Part shown: positions 20,133 through 28,433 of the stretch, one piece after another
How positions within the stretch are numbered: the stretch's first letter is position 1
Layout: every line of letters starts with the position of its first letter
Assembly: GCA_036006425.1 (NCBI GenBank)
Contig: DASYPQ010000026.1
Location: forward strand, 62,001-126,000
Source: DASYPQ01 sp036006425
GTDB taxonomy: Bacteria > Planctomycetota > UBA1135 > GCA-002686595
Direction: 5' to 3'
Length of the DNA: 64,000 bases
Notes under the pieces: model-generated
Databases searched by the model: none
Told to the model about the DNA's origin: nothing
Seen by the model: the letters and a program-made list of their open reading frames with translations, nothing else
Translations under genes and position numbers: made by a program

Positions 20133-22025
20133 TCATTCCGTCCGGGAGGAGGCCGCCATGCGTCGTTTCTCGTCGATCTCGCGGGCGATTTCGACCGCTC
20201 GGGTGCTCCGGGCCGCGGCATCGGGGCCGCCGGTCAGCGCGGACGCGCGCTCCTCCTCGCGGAGGAGCCGGGCATTCTCGGCCGTTTCGCGCTCGAGCGC
20301 CCGGGTCTGGAGGGTGCGCAGGCCGCCCTCGAGGAGGGCCCGCGGGCTCTCGGCCGCCAGCGCCCATTCGACGAGCGGGACGACCCGGTCGCGCGCCGGA
20401 TGCGCCTCGAGCCGGTTCATCACGGAGTGCGCGTCGATCCCGGCGTCCTCGTCGCCGTAGAGCTCGAGCACGACGGCGAAGATGCGGGCGAGGTTCGCGT
20501 CGGAGCAGGCGCCGAGCTTCGCGCGCGCGAGCGGGATCAGGCTCGCGTCGGCGAGCAGCGCGGCGGCGACGTCCCTCCACGCCCGGGCGTCGCGCGCGTC
20601 GAGCTCGACGGTCGCGGGAGCAGCAGCGGGAGCGGGCAGCGGGGCGACGACGCGCTCCTGGACGTCGCGGGGACCGGTGCGCGCGCGGTACTGCTCGCGC
20701 AGGCTCTCGACCGGCAGCGCGAGGCGCGCGGCGAAATCTTTCAGTAGCGACTCGCGGTGCACCGGCGTCCGCACGCGCGCGACGAGATCGAGGATGCGGT
20801 CGACCTCGCGCGAGAGCGCCGCGCCGGAGAAGGCCGCGAGGCCGGCGGTCGCGTGCTCGAACCAGCCGCGCGCGAGCTCGAGTTCGGCGCGGAACGCCTC
20901 GGCGCCGCGCTGGACGAGGAGATCGCAGGGGTCGATCCCGCCGCGCAGGGCGACGACGTCGATGTCGAGCTCGAGCGGGAGCAGGCCGTAGAGCGCCTTG
21001 CCGGCCGCTTTCGAGCCGGCTTCGTCGCCGTCGAACACGAGCGTCGCCCGGCGCGCGCCCGTCCTGCGGATCAAGGCCGCGTGGTCCTCCGTCGTCGCGG
21101 TCCCGAGGACGGCGACGACGTTCTGGATTCCCTGCTGGTGGGCCGCCATCACGTCGGTGTAGCCCTCGACGAGCACGATGCGCCCTTCGCGGCGGATCTG
21201 CGGCAACGCGCGGTCGAGCGCGTAGATCAAACGGCTCTTCTTGAAGAGCGACGTCTCCGCCGTGTTGATGTACTTCGGTCCGCTCGCGTCGTCGTCGGAG
21301 AGCCGGCGCGCGCCGAACCCGGCGATGCGACCGCGCTCGTCGCGGATCGGGATGACGAGACGTCCGCGGAAGAAATCGTAGGTGCGCCCCTCGTCGGTCG
21401 TCCGCACGAGACCGACCGCGGCGGCGACGCCGAGGTCGACCCCGGCCGCGCGCATCGCGGACACGAGCGCCGTTCCGCTCGCGGGCGCGTAGCCGATGCC
21501 GAAGCCCTCGCAGGTCGCTGCGACGAGACCGCGCTCGGCGAGGTACGCCGCGGCGCGCGCGCCTTCGCTCGTCGCGATCTGGCTCCGGAAGAACGCCGCG
21601 GCGCGCTCGAGCACCGCGCGTGAGGTCTCTTCAGCCTGCTTCTCGCGCGACGCGGCGAGCGGATCGGCGTCGCGACCGGAGCGCCGCGGGATCTCGATCC
21701 CGGTGCGCGCGGCGAGCACCTCGAGCGCCTCGAGGAACGGCAGGTTGTCGATCCGCTGGAGGAATCCGATCTGGTCTCCGCCCGTGCCGCACGCGCCGAA
21801 GCAGTGCCACGTCCCGCGCCGCGGATCGACGCGGAACGACGGCGTGCGCTCCTCGTGGAACGGGCAGCACGCGGTCCACCCGTTCCCGGATTTCTTGAGC
21901 CCGGGAACGCGTTCGCGCACCACGTCTTCGATCGGCGCTCGAAGCTTGATCGCCTCGATCGCTCGGCGGAACTCTTCGTCGTGCAAGTGGACTCTGGAAG
22001 GATCGAACTGGGGTCGCCGGGCCAC
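20133..22025 (-). CDS. dnaG: DNA primase DnaG
   Basis: This gene encodes a primase of about 630 residues that makes RNA primers for replication. The zinc-binding domain has CPFH, 17 residues, then HCFGAC, so the last knuckle is CX3C instead of the usual CX2C. The catalytic core shows FRGRLVIPIRDERGRIAGFGAR and the TOPRIM motifs VLVEGYTDVMAAHQ and LVFDGDEAG. The C-terminal region (after about residue 420) is the variable DnaB-interaction domain. The start is uncertain: GTG at 22025 (followed by ARRPQFDPS) is chosen, but a TTG at the residue before HDEEFRRAIEAI or a GTG upstream could serve; none has a good ribosome site. It precedes rpoD by 97 bases. Confidence 0.93.
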   Translation of the reverse strand: MARRPQFDPSRVHLHDEEFRRAIEAIKLRAPIEDVVRERVPGLKKSGNGWTACCPFHEERTPSFRVDPRRGTWHCFGACGTGGDQIGFLQRIDNLPFLEALEVLAARTGIEIPRRSGRDADPLAASREKQAEETSRAVLERAAAFFRSQIATSEGARAAAYLAERGLVAATCEGFGIGYAPASGTALVSAMRAAGVDLGVAAAVGLVRTTDEGRTYDFFRGRLVIPIRDERGRIAGFGARRLSDDDASGPKYINTAETSLFKKSRLIYALDRALPQIRREGRIVLVEGYTDVMAAHQQGIQNVVAVLGTATTEDHAALIRRTGARRATLVFDGDEAGSKAAGKALYGLLPLELDIDVVALRGGIDPCDLLVQRGAEAFRAELELARGWFEHATAGLAAFSGAALSREVDRILDLVARVRTPVHRESLLKDFAARLALPVESLREQYRARTGPRDVQERVVAPLPAPAAAPATVELDARDARAWRDVAAALLADASLIPLARAKLGACSDANLARIFAVVLELYGDEDAGIDAHSVMNRLEAHPARDRVVPLVEWALAAESPRALLEGGLRTLQTRALERETAENARLLREEERASALTGGPDAAARSTRAVEIAREIDEKRRMAASSRTE

Positions 22026-22207
22026 CCGAGAGCTGGACTCGAGGCGCACCGGGAGGGCGGGGGAGGGTCGAACGGGGCCCCCATATCCAAGGGGACGGGC
22101 TCCGTGGGGACGGACTCCGGCTGTCCTGGCGCCCGGAAGGGTACCTCGCTGCCTGCCGAGGAGCACGCCGGGGGGCCGAAAAGAATGCCCAGGGTACCAC
22201 GGGCGGC

Positions 22208-23071
22208 CTATTCCGGAGCGTCGAGCCGGCGCGCCAAGTCGTGGAGTTCCGCCAGCGGAAGCGTCTCCGCCCGCAGCTCCGGCGCGAGGCCCATCGCCGC
22301 CAGGAGCTCGAGACCTCGGCCGCGGTCGCCGCACAGGCGCGCCACGACCCGCCCGAGCGACTGCCTCCGGCTCTGGAAGAGGGCCCCCGCGAGCGCGTCG
22401 AGCCGGGCGAGGTCCGCGGCCCCGGCGCAGTCGGCGCGGCGCTCGAGCCGGACGAGCGCGCTCTCGACTTTCGGGCGGGGCCAGAAGAGCTCGGGCGGGA
22501 CGGAACGGACGATGCTCGGGCGGTAGCGCGACTGGAGTCGGATCGAGAGCGGCCCCCACGCGCGCGTCCCCGGCTCGGCGGCGATCCGCTCGGCGACCTC
22601 CTTCTGGACGAGGACGGTCATCGTCGCGGGAGGGCGCGCGTGTGCCGCGAGCACGGCCAGGATCGGACCCGAGATCGAGTACGGCAGATTGCTCACGAGG
22701 TGCCAACCGAGCGCGTCGGGCAACAGGGCCTCGATCTCGGGTGCGAGCGCGTGCTTCCCCGCGAGGGCGTCGCCGTGCACGAACCGGACGTCCCCGTGAC
22801 CGGCGACGAGCCCCGACGCGATCGGGATCAGGCGATCGTCGATCTCGACGCACACGAGCCGCGCTCCCGCGTCGAGCAGATGCAGCGAGAGGAATCCGCA
22901 ACCCGCTCCGATCTCGAGCACGAAGTCGCCGGCGGCGATCTTCGCGTCGCGGACGATCGCGCGCACCATGTTCTCGTCGAGGAGGAAGTTCTGCCCGAGC
23001 CGGCGGCTCGGCAGGAATCCGCGCTGCTCCAGGGCGGCGCGGAAGCTCTGCCAGGGCGGTCTCTGCGTCAC
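22208..23071 (-). CDS. rsmA: 16S rRNA dimethyladenosine transferase RsmA (KsgA)
   Basis: This gene encodes a 287-residue methyltransferase that dimethylates the two adjacent adenines near the 3' end of 16S rRNA during small-subunit maturation. The N terminus LGQNFLLDENMVRAI, the SAM-binding loop VLEIGAGCGFLS (motif I) and the target-adenine motif NLPYSISGPI are all present. LFWPRPKVESALVRL near residue 205 is typical of the C-terminal half. The GTG start at 23071 overlaps the stop of the upstream FGE-like gene as GTGA. dnaG begins 182 bases downstream. Confidence 0.94.
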   Translation of the reverse strand: MTQRPPWQSFRAALEQRGFLPSRRLGQNFLLDENMVRAIVRDAKIAAGDFVLEIGAGCGFLSLHLLDAGARLVCVEIDDRLIPIASGLVAGHGDVRFVHGDALAGKHALAPEIEALLPDALGWHLVSNLPYSISGPILAVLAAHARPPATMTVLVQKEVAERIAAEPGTRAWGPLSIRLQSRYRPSIVRSVPPELFWPRPKVESALVRLERRADCAGAADLARLDALAGALFQSRRQSLGRVVARLCGDRGRGLELLAAMGLAPELRAETLPLAELHDLARRLDAPE

Positions 23072-24045
23072 TGCCGCGCCCCGGCGAGCAACGGCGCGAG
23101 GCTGGCTGCCGCACCCGGCCGCTTCGAGAGCTCCTCGAGCAGCGGGACCGCGTCGTGTCCCCACGCGGCGCCGATGGCGTGCAGTCGCGGCGCGTCGCGT
23201 TCGCCGCCCCAGCGAGCCGCGTGCGCGGTGATGAACTCCTCCGCGTCGGCGCAGCAGCGCAGCCCGAGATCGATCGAGCGCGCGGAGGGATCGAGGTCCT
23301 CCTGCCAGAACGCGAGCTGCCCCGCCGAGTAGTCGTACAGCCGGCGCAGGTGCGAGAGGTAGGAGCCTCCCATCGCCCACGCGAAGTCGCTCGACGCCGT
23401 CGCGTCGCCGAAGCTCGGCACGATCGAGTCGTCGACCCACTCCCAGACGTTGCCGGCGAGGTCGTAGATCGAGAGTGGCGTCCGGCCCTGCTCGAACGTG
23501 CCGACCGGGAGCGGGTTCGACAGGCGGAGCTCGAGCGTGTTCGCGACGGACACGGCCTTGATGCCGCCCCACGGGTAGTCGTACGGACGATCGCTCGAGC
23601 CGCACGCGATGCGCATCCACTCGCGCGCGCCGGGGAGGCGCATCCCCCGCGAGGCGGCGAACGCGCGCGCCTCGGCGTGCGTCATGAAGCTCGCGGGCCA
23701 GTCCGAGGTCTCGGCGCTCCACGACGCGAGGTACGGCGTGTACACGGGATCGCGGAGATCGCCGAGCTGCTCGTACCACGCGCGCCAGGCCGCGCGCGTG
23801 ACCTCGAAGCGGTCGACGAGCAGCGGGCGCGGATTCTCGCAGACGACGCGCGCGCCGAAACCGCGCCAGAACACGCAGGATCCGGCGGGGACGAAGGCGA
23901 GCTGCTCGATCCCGGAGAGGTCCGTCTCCGGCGCTCGCGAGCACGCCGTGACGAGTGTCGCGGAAAGCGCCAGCGCGCACACTCCGCGAGCCGATGCCGC
24001 TCGTCGGAGTGTGCGCACCGTGTGTTGCGCGAGTCGTCGGATCAA
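23068..24045 (-). CDS. FGE/sulfatase-modifying-factor-like lipoprotein lacking catalytic cysteines
   Basis: This gene encodes a lipoprotein of about 325 residues with a formylglycine-generating-enzyme-like fold. The signal peptide ends in lipobox VTAC. Fold-diagnostic segments are MRLPGAREWMRIACG, YDLAGNVWEWVDD and SIDLGLRCCAD. In true FGE the copper-binding cysteines lie in a GGSYMCHRSYC-type stretch; here it reads GGSYLSHLRRLY, so both cysteines are missing. The protein probably binds a ligand or peptide rather than making formylglycine. The start is a TTG at 24045; GTG at 24018 is an alternative, and the longer frame overlaps the upstream OmpA-like gene. Its stop is coupled to rsmA. Confidence 0.72.
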   Translation of the reverse strand: MIRRLAQHTVRTLRRAASARGVCALALSATLVTACSRAPETDLSGIEQLAFVPAGSCVFWRGFGARVVCENPRPLLVDRFEVTRAAWRAWYEQLGDLRDPVYTPYLASWSAETSDWPASFMTHAEARAFAASRGMRLPGAREWMRIACGSSDRPYDYPWGGIKAVSVANTLELRLSNPLPVGTFEQGRTPLSIYDLAGNVWEWVDDSIVPSFGDATASSDFAWAMGGSYLSHLRRLYDYSAGQLAFWQEDLDPSARSIDLGLRCCADAEEFITAHAARWGGERDAPRLHAIGAAWGHDAVPLLEELSKRPGAAASLAPLLAGARQ

Positions 24046-24076
24046 GGATCGCGGCGCGCCGGCGCCGCAGCTCTCC

Positions 24077-24871
24077 CTACTTCTTGGCGTCGGCTGCCTT
24101 CTCCTCGGCCTTGGTCGCCGCCGGAGTCGCGCTCGCACCCTTCTGGTCGGCGACGAAGATCTCGACGCGACGGTTCAGGCGCTTGTTGTCCGAGCTCGAG
24201 TTGGGCTTGACCGGGTCGTACTGACCGAAGCCCGCTACGACGATGTCGTGCTCCTTCACCTTCCCGGACTTCGCGAGCTCGGCGCCCACGGTGACCGCGC
24301 GCATCGCGGAGAGCTCGAGGTTGCCGTTCGGGAACTTCTCCTTCGTCGCCGGCTTGGAGACCGGGTCGCTGTCGGTGTGGCCGCGCACCCAGATCCGTCC
24401 GTGAGGCTTCGCGTTGATGTCGCCCGCGATGTTCGTCAGTGCCTTGCGCCCTTCGGCGCTCAGCGCGTCCGACCCCGATTCGAACAGGATCTTGTCCTGC
24501 ACCATCAGGACGTAGCCGCCGTCGACGTCGAAGCGCTCGATGTCCTGGAGCGGTCGACCGAGGTTGTCGATCTTGCTCTGCAGCTCGGAGAGCCGCGAGT
24601 CGAGATCGCCGCTGTAGCCGGCCGAGAGCGCGTTGACGTCGTTCGTCGCGAGCTGCCGCTTCAGGCGCTCGTTCTCCGCCTGGAGCTCCGCAGCGGACTT
24701 CTCCTTCTCGTGGAGGCTGGTCTGGTTGTAGCGCGCGAGCTCGACCGCGTCGTCGTACTGTTTTTGCGACACGCAGGACGAGAACGTCCCGATCGCGAGC
24801 AGCGGGACGAGTGCGGACGCGAGCGCGGAAGCGCGGGCGTGGATGCTTGCCGAGCAGTTGGTGTGTGTCAT
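24077..24871 (-). CDS. OmpA/Pal-family peptidoglycan-binding lipoprotein
   Basis: This gene encodes a 264-residue lipoprotein (lipobox FSSC near residue 33) that would tether an outer membrane to peptidoglycan. A short coiled coil (about residues 45-90, LHEKEKSAAELQAENERLK) is followed by an OmpA-C domain. That domain has ILFESGSDALS, VRGHTDSDP and the terminal NKRLNRRVEIFVAD, which provide the diaminopimelate-binding Asp and Arg. A Lys/Ala-rich tail ends the protein. The ATG at 24871 gives a clean lipoprotein signal, whereas the frame upstream does not. It supports an outer-membrane cell plan. Confidence 0.88.
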   Translation of the reverse strand: MTHTNCSASIHARASALASALVPLLAIGTFSSCVSQKQYDDAVELARYNQTSLHEKEKSAAELQAENERLKRQLATNDVNALSAGYSGDLDSRLSELQSKIDNLGRPLQDIERFDVDGGYVLMVQDKILFESGSDALSAEGRKALTNIAGDINAKPHGRIWVRGHTDSDPVSKPATKEKFPNGNLELSAMRAVTVGAELAKSGKVKEHDIVVAGFGQYDPVKPNSSSDNKRLNRRVEIFVADQKGASATPAATKAEEKAADAKK

Positions 24872-24955
24872 TCCGGTGGCTTCCGGGGATCTCGACGTCC
24901 CCCCTCCTTGTCGGTCCGCTCTCTGCGGCCCGTTCCTGTCGATCCGTCCTCGCGA

Positions 24956-24975
24956 CCGCGCGAATCGTCGCGCGG
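24956..24975 (-). terminator. Possible terminator hairpin downstream of the HTH-TM gene
   Basis: There is a perfect 8-bp stem CCGCGCGA/TCGCGCGG with loop ATCG, 94 bases past the stop of the minus-strand HTH membrane gene and upstream of the OmpA-like gene. No T tract follows, so it could also be a leader structure. The rest of this 197-base gap shows nothing recognisable. Confidence 0.3.
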
Positions 24976-25068
24976 AAAGCTCGCGGAGGTTCGAGCCCGA
25001 GGCTAGCGGCGGAGAGGGGGCGAGTCCATGCCCCCGAATCCGACCGGACAGGAAGAAAAGCGTCGCGG

Positions 25069-25659
25069 CTACTTGCCGAAGAGCGACGCGATCGCCGCGG
25101 CGACGCCCGAAGGCACGCCGCCGCCGGAGGACAACCACAGGGGCAGAGCGAGGAGCAGGAGCAAGGTCGTGAGCATGAGGCCGACCCGGACGAGCGCCGG
25201 CTCGGCGGGCTCCTCGACCACGACGACCGGGCGCGGAGCGGTGCGCTGTGCGCGGGCGGAGGCCACGGCGGCCGCCTCCTCGGCGGTCTCCGCTTCGAAC
25301 ACCCCTTCGAGCTCCGGCGCTTCCTCTTCGATCGAGAGCTCGGGGACGGGTTCCCCGACCGCCTCGATGGGCTCGTCGAGGATCGTTTCGACGTCGGAGA
25401 TCTCCTGCGTCGCCATCCCCGCCTCCTCAGGGACGTCGTCCTCGAAGACGAGCTCCTCCTTGACGTCCCCGAGATCGACGACTTCGCCGCCCGAGAGCTC
25501 GCTGCGCAGGCTCTCGACGTCCGTCCGGCGGAGCTTCATCGTCCCGCCCTCGCGGAACGCGCGGATCTCGCCCTCGGAAACGAGGCGCTTCAGCTCCTCT
25601 TCCTTGAGGCGCAGCTGCTTCAGGGCTTCGTCGAAGCTGTAGAACTCTTGCTCGGCCAC
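25069..25659 (-). CDS. Excisionase-type HTH protein with C-terminal membrane anchor
   Basis: This gene encodes a 196-residue protein with a MerR/excisionase-like winged HTH at residues 1-55 (FDEALKQLRLKEEELKRL, then EGEIRAFREGGTMKLRRTDV). A long acidic disordered region (residues 60-145) follows, and a single membrane segment lies near residues 158-178 (VGLMLTTLLLLLALPLWL). The DNA- or protein-binding head would face the cytoplasm, tethered to the membrane. Similar HTH-plus-anchor proteins occur in planctomycetes; no function is established. A purine-rich GAGCC stretch just upstream of the ATG may serve as ribosome site. The neighbouring secreted-protein gene lies 59 bases upstream. Confidence 0.7.
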   Translation of the reverse strand: MAEQEFYSFDEALKQLRLKEEELKRLVSEGEIRAFREGGTMKLRRTDVESLRSELSGGEVVDLGDVKEELVFEDDVPEEAGMATQEISDVETILDEPIEAVGEPVPELSIEEEAPELEGVFEAETAEEAAAVASARAQRTAPRPVVVVEEPAEPALVRVGLMLTTLLLLLALPLWLSSGGGVPSGVAAAIASLFGK

Positions 25660-25718
25660 GGATCAGGCTCCTTCGAGAACGGGAGGTACGGGAACGGGGG
25701 GGCGGGCGGCGCCGAGGG

Positions 25719-26159
25719 CTACTTCGAGGTGTGCGGGGCGCGGCCGATGTCGGCGAACTTCTTCTGGAGCTCCTGGACCGGGTACTCGGACTTGTCGTTG
25801 TACCCCTCGAGCTCGAGGTCGAGGTCGATCCGGCGCGCGCCGACGAGCTTCAACCCCTGGTTGGAATCGGAGCCCCCGTTGGCCTGGTACACCGCGAGGT
25901 GACGGCCTTTCGTGTCGACGAGGTAGAGGATCGAGGATCCGGTCACGTCGATGCCGGTGACGGCGATCATGCTGCCGTTCGAGTCGGCCGTGCCGAACGC
26001 CGGGATCAAGGGGTGCGGTTCCGGCGGAGGCGGGGTCTGCCCGTCGCCTCCGGTCTGGCGCGCGAACGCGCCCGGAACGAGGGCGAGGAGGAGCGCGCCG
26101 AGGACGACACCCGCGCCGAGTGCGGTCCAGCGGTTGTGGAGAAGGGTTTCTTGCGTCAT
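25719..26159 (-). CDS. Small exported protein of unknown function
   Basis: I do not recognise this 146-residue protein. It has an N-terminal hydrophobic segment (ALGAGVVLGALLLALVPGAFA, residues 13-33) that looks like a signal peptide with a cleavable AFA site. A Pro-rich linker follows, then a small beta-rich domain (MIAVTGIDVTGSSILYLVDT and HLAVYQ) that ends in a helix. The domain resembles proteins that report a value and compare it, but no motif is diagnostic. It lies between the CNNM-type genes and the HTH membrane protein on the same strand. Confidence 0.6.
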   Translation of the reverse strand: MTQETLLHNRWTALGAGVVLGALLLALVPGAFARQTGGDGQTPPPPEPHPLIPAFGTADSNGSMIAVTGIDVTGSSILYLVDTKGRHLAVYQANGGSDSNQGLKLVGARRIDLDLELEGYNDKSEYPVQELQKKFADIGRAPHTSK

Positions 26160-26235
26160 GACGAAGCCACCGAAAGGGCCCGGGGGGCGTGCGAGGGCGG
26201 CCTATCCTAGCGGCGCGCTCGGGTTGCGGCCATTC

Positions 26236-27210
26236 CTACCATCCGGTCAGATCGCCGGAGATCTCCTCGAGGAGATCTTTCAGCGTGACGAGCCCGCGCG
26301 GATGCTCGAGGTCCCCCACGACCGCGAGGCGCTGGCCGGTCGAGCGCAGGCGGCCGAGGGCCCGGTCGACCGGCGTGCCGGACGGGAGCACGGTCAACGG
26401 CCGCAGGTGGTCGAGGACCTCCGCGCCCTCGCCTTCGCCGAGGACGTCGAGCTGGTGGACGTAGCCGAGGACCGCGCCGGATTCCGCGACCACCGGGATG
26501 CGCGTGTAGGGGGAGCGCGCGACGGCGGCGTAGAGATCCGCGAAGGAGCCGCCGAGCCGCAGGACGAGCACGCCCTCCCAGGCGGCCATGCAGCGCTCGA
26601 CCTCGATCGAACGGAGCTTCAGGACGTTGCGCGCCATCTGCTCGGCGTGCGGCAGGATCGCGCCTTCGCGAGCGCCCTCGGAGAGCAGGCGCAGCACCGC
26701 TTCGCGTCCGCGCACGGCCGAGAGGAGCTTCGGCTCGAGCGTGAAGACGCGCGTCAGGACGGCGGTGAAGAGGAAGAGGAGCCGCTCGAGCGGCCAGAAG
26801 AGGTACCGCGAGAAGAGGACGAACGGAGCCGTGCGCGCGAGCAGCGCGTGCGGGCGGCGGCGGAAGAGGTCCTTCGGCAGGACCTCGGCGAAGAAGAACA
26901 CGCAGGGCGTCAGAACGAGCGCGAGGAACGTCCGGATCGCCCAGGCCGGGACGCCGTGCTCGTGCAGGAGATCCTCCGTGGTCCACGTCATCAGCTCGAC
27001 CATGAGCGTGTTCCCGATCAGGACGACGATCAGGAACGTGAGGTCGTCCGACAGGAGGCGCCGGACGAGCCGCGACGAGCGGACGCCCTGCCGCGCCTCG
27101 ACGTCGATCCGCGCCCTCGAGACCGAGTAGAACGCGGTCTCGGAGCCCGAGAAGACGGCCGAGGCGGCGAGCGCGAGCAGGATCAGGGTGAGATCGAGCG
27201 CGGTGCTCAC
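26236..27210 (-). CDS. CNNM/DUF21-type membrane protein with CBS pair, lacking CorC tail
   Basis: This gene encodes a 324-residue protein of the CNNM/CorC (HlyC) family, which is linked to Mg2+ or Co2+ transport. The DUF21 membrane domain (residues 1-150) begins LALAASAVFSGSETAFYSVS and contains FFAEVLPKDLF. A cytoplasmic CBS-domain pair follows (residues about 190-324), containing TRIPVVAESGAVLGYVHQLD. The C-terminal CorC_HlyC domain found in its neighbour is absent. The start GTG at 27210 overlaps the neighbour's stop as GTGA, and the signature starts there. The two paralogues probably act together. Confidence 0.82.
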   Translation of the reverse strand: MSTALDLTLILLALAASAVFSGSETAFYSVSRARIDVEARQGVRSSRLVRRLLSDDLTFLIVVLIGNTLMVELMTWTTEDLLHEHGVPAWAIRTFLALVLTPCVFFFAEVLPKDLFRRRPHALLARTAPFVLFSRYLFWPLERLLFLFTAVLTRVFTLEPKLLSAVRGREAVLRLLSEGAREGAILPHAEQMARNVLKLRSIEVERCMAAWEGVLVLRLGGSFADLYAAVARSPYTRIPVVAESGAVLGYVHQLDVLGEGEGAEVLDHLRPLTVLPSGTPVDRALGRLRSTGQRLAVVGDLEHPRGLVTLKDLLEEISGDLTGW

Positions 27211-28433
27211 GCGGGGATCTCCGGGTTCGGCTCGAGGTACATGTCGGCGCTCGTCACGCGCCGCCCGCGCACCTCGCGCACCTGCCACACGAGATCACCG
27301 TGGCGCACGCGGTCGCCCGCCCGCGGCACGCGCCCGAGCAGCGCTGTGACGAACCCGCCGACGGTCTCGAACCCCTCGGGGACGACCTCGAGGTTGAAGC
27401 GCTCGTTCCAGTCGCGGATCGACAGGCTCCCCGGCACGCGGAAACGTCCGTCGCCGAGCGATACGACGCCGCCTTCGAGAGCCTCGCCCTCGACGCGCAG
27501 GTCCCCCACGATCTCCTCGAAGATGTTCTCGATCGTGACGACGCCCGCGGTGCCGCCCCACTCGTCCACGACGACGGCTTCCGTGGCGTGCTTCTCGCGC
27601 AGGAGCTTCAGGAGATCGAGCACGCCCGCGACCTCGGGGACGAAGAGCGCCGGCCGCACGAGCTCCGAGAGCGAACGCTCCGGCTGCGAGAGGATGTCGC
27701 GCATCCGGACGCAGCCCGCGACGTGGTCCGCGTGGCCGCGCACGACCGGGAGCCACGTCAACCGGCGCGCGAGCGCGCGGGCCATGAGCTGCAGGTTGTC
27801 GTCCTCGTCCGCCTGGAGATCGAGCGAGAACATGTCGACCCGCGGCGTCATGATCTCGCGCACGCGGATCCCCTCGAGCTCGAGGACCTCGGCGAGGAGG
27901 TCGGCCTCGCTCGCGGCCAGCATGCCGACCTCGGCCGACTGGCCGAGCACCTCGGCCAGCGACTCCGACGTGATCCGCGGCTCCTCGCGCGCGGCGTCCC
28001 CGAGGATCCGCATCGCCATCTCGAGCAGGAAGCGGACCAGGCGCCGGATCGGCCCGAGGGACGCGACGAGCAGGGCGAGCGGCGGCGAGACGGCGCGCGC
28101 GACGGCGACGGGGGCGCGCAGCGCGAGGGCCTTCGGCACGATCTCGCCGACGACGAGGACGGCGAGCAGCGCCGTGAACGCGGCGACGAACGTCCGGGTG
28201 CGATCGCCGTCCTCGGGCGCGAAGTGCGTCGCGGCCGCGAAGATGCACACGTTGAGGAGGAGGTTCGCGAGGAGCAGCGTGATCAGGAGGGCCTGCGCCC
28301 GGCCGAGGAGCTTCTGCGCGGCCGCGCCGGCGCGTTCGCGTCCCGCGTCGTCCAGCGAGAACAGCGCCGTCTCGCTGGCGCTGCAGAACGCCGTCGCGAG
28401 GAGCAGCAGTGCGATGACCGCGGCGACGATCAC
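27207..28433 (-). CDS. CNNM/HlyC family transporter with DUF21, CBS pair and CorC_HlyC domains
   Basis: This gene encodes a 408-residue full-length CNNM-type protein, probably a divalent-cation transporter or exporter regulator. The DUF21 domain has FCSASETALFSLDDAGRERA and VVGEIVPKALALRAP. The CBS pair includes REIMTPRVDMFSLDL and ATEAVVVDEWGGTAGVVTIE, with GDLRVEG after it. The C-terminal CorC_HlyC domain reads RFRVPGSLSIRDWNERF and ETVGGFV. The start GTG at 28433 overlaps the stop of the upstream histidine kinase as GTGA. Its own stop is coupled to the second CNNM gene, so a kinase and two transporters are translationally linked. Confidence 0.87.
   Translation of the reverse strand: MIVAAVIALLLLATAFCSASETALFSLDDAGRERAGAAAQKLLGRAQALLITLLLANLLLNVCIFAAATHFAPEDGDRTRTFVAAFTALLAVLVVGEIVPKALALRAPVAVARAVSPPLALLVASLGPIRRLVRFLLEMAMRILGDAAREEPRITSESLAEVLGQSAEVGMLAASEADLLAEVLELEGIRVREIMTPRVDMFSLDLQADEDDNLQLMARALARRLTWLPVVRGHADHVAGCVRMRDILSQPERSLSELVRPALFVPEVAGVLDLLKLLREKHATEAVVVDEWGGTAGVVTIENIFEEIVGDLRVEGEALEGGVVSLGDGRFRVPGSLSIRDWNERFNLEVVPEGFETVGGFVTALLGRVPRAGDRVRHGDLVWQVREVRGRRVTSADMYLEPNPEIPA

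Noticed and set aside
22026..22207. Possible small RNA between dnaG and rsmA
   Set aside because: The region is GC-rich with repeated GGGG/CCCC runs but shows no signature of SRP RNA, 6S RNA, tmRNA or RNase P, and no tRNA fold.
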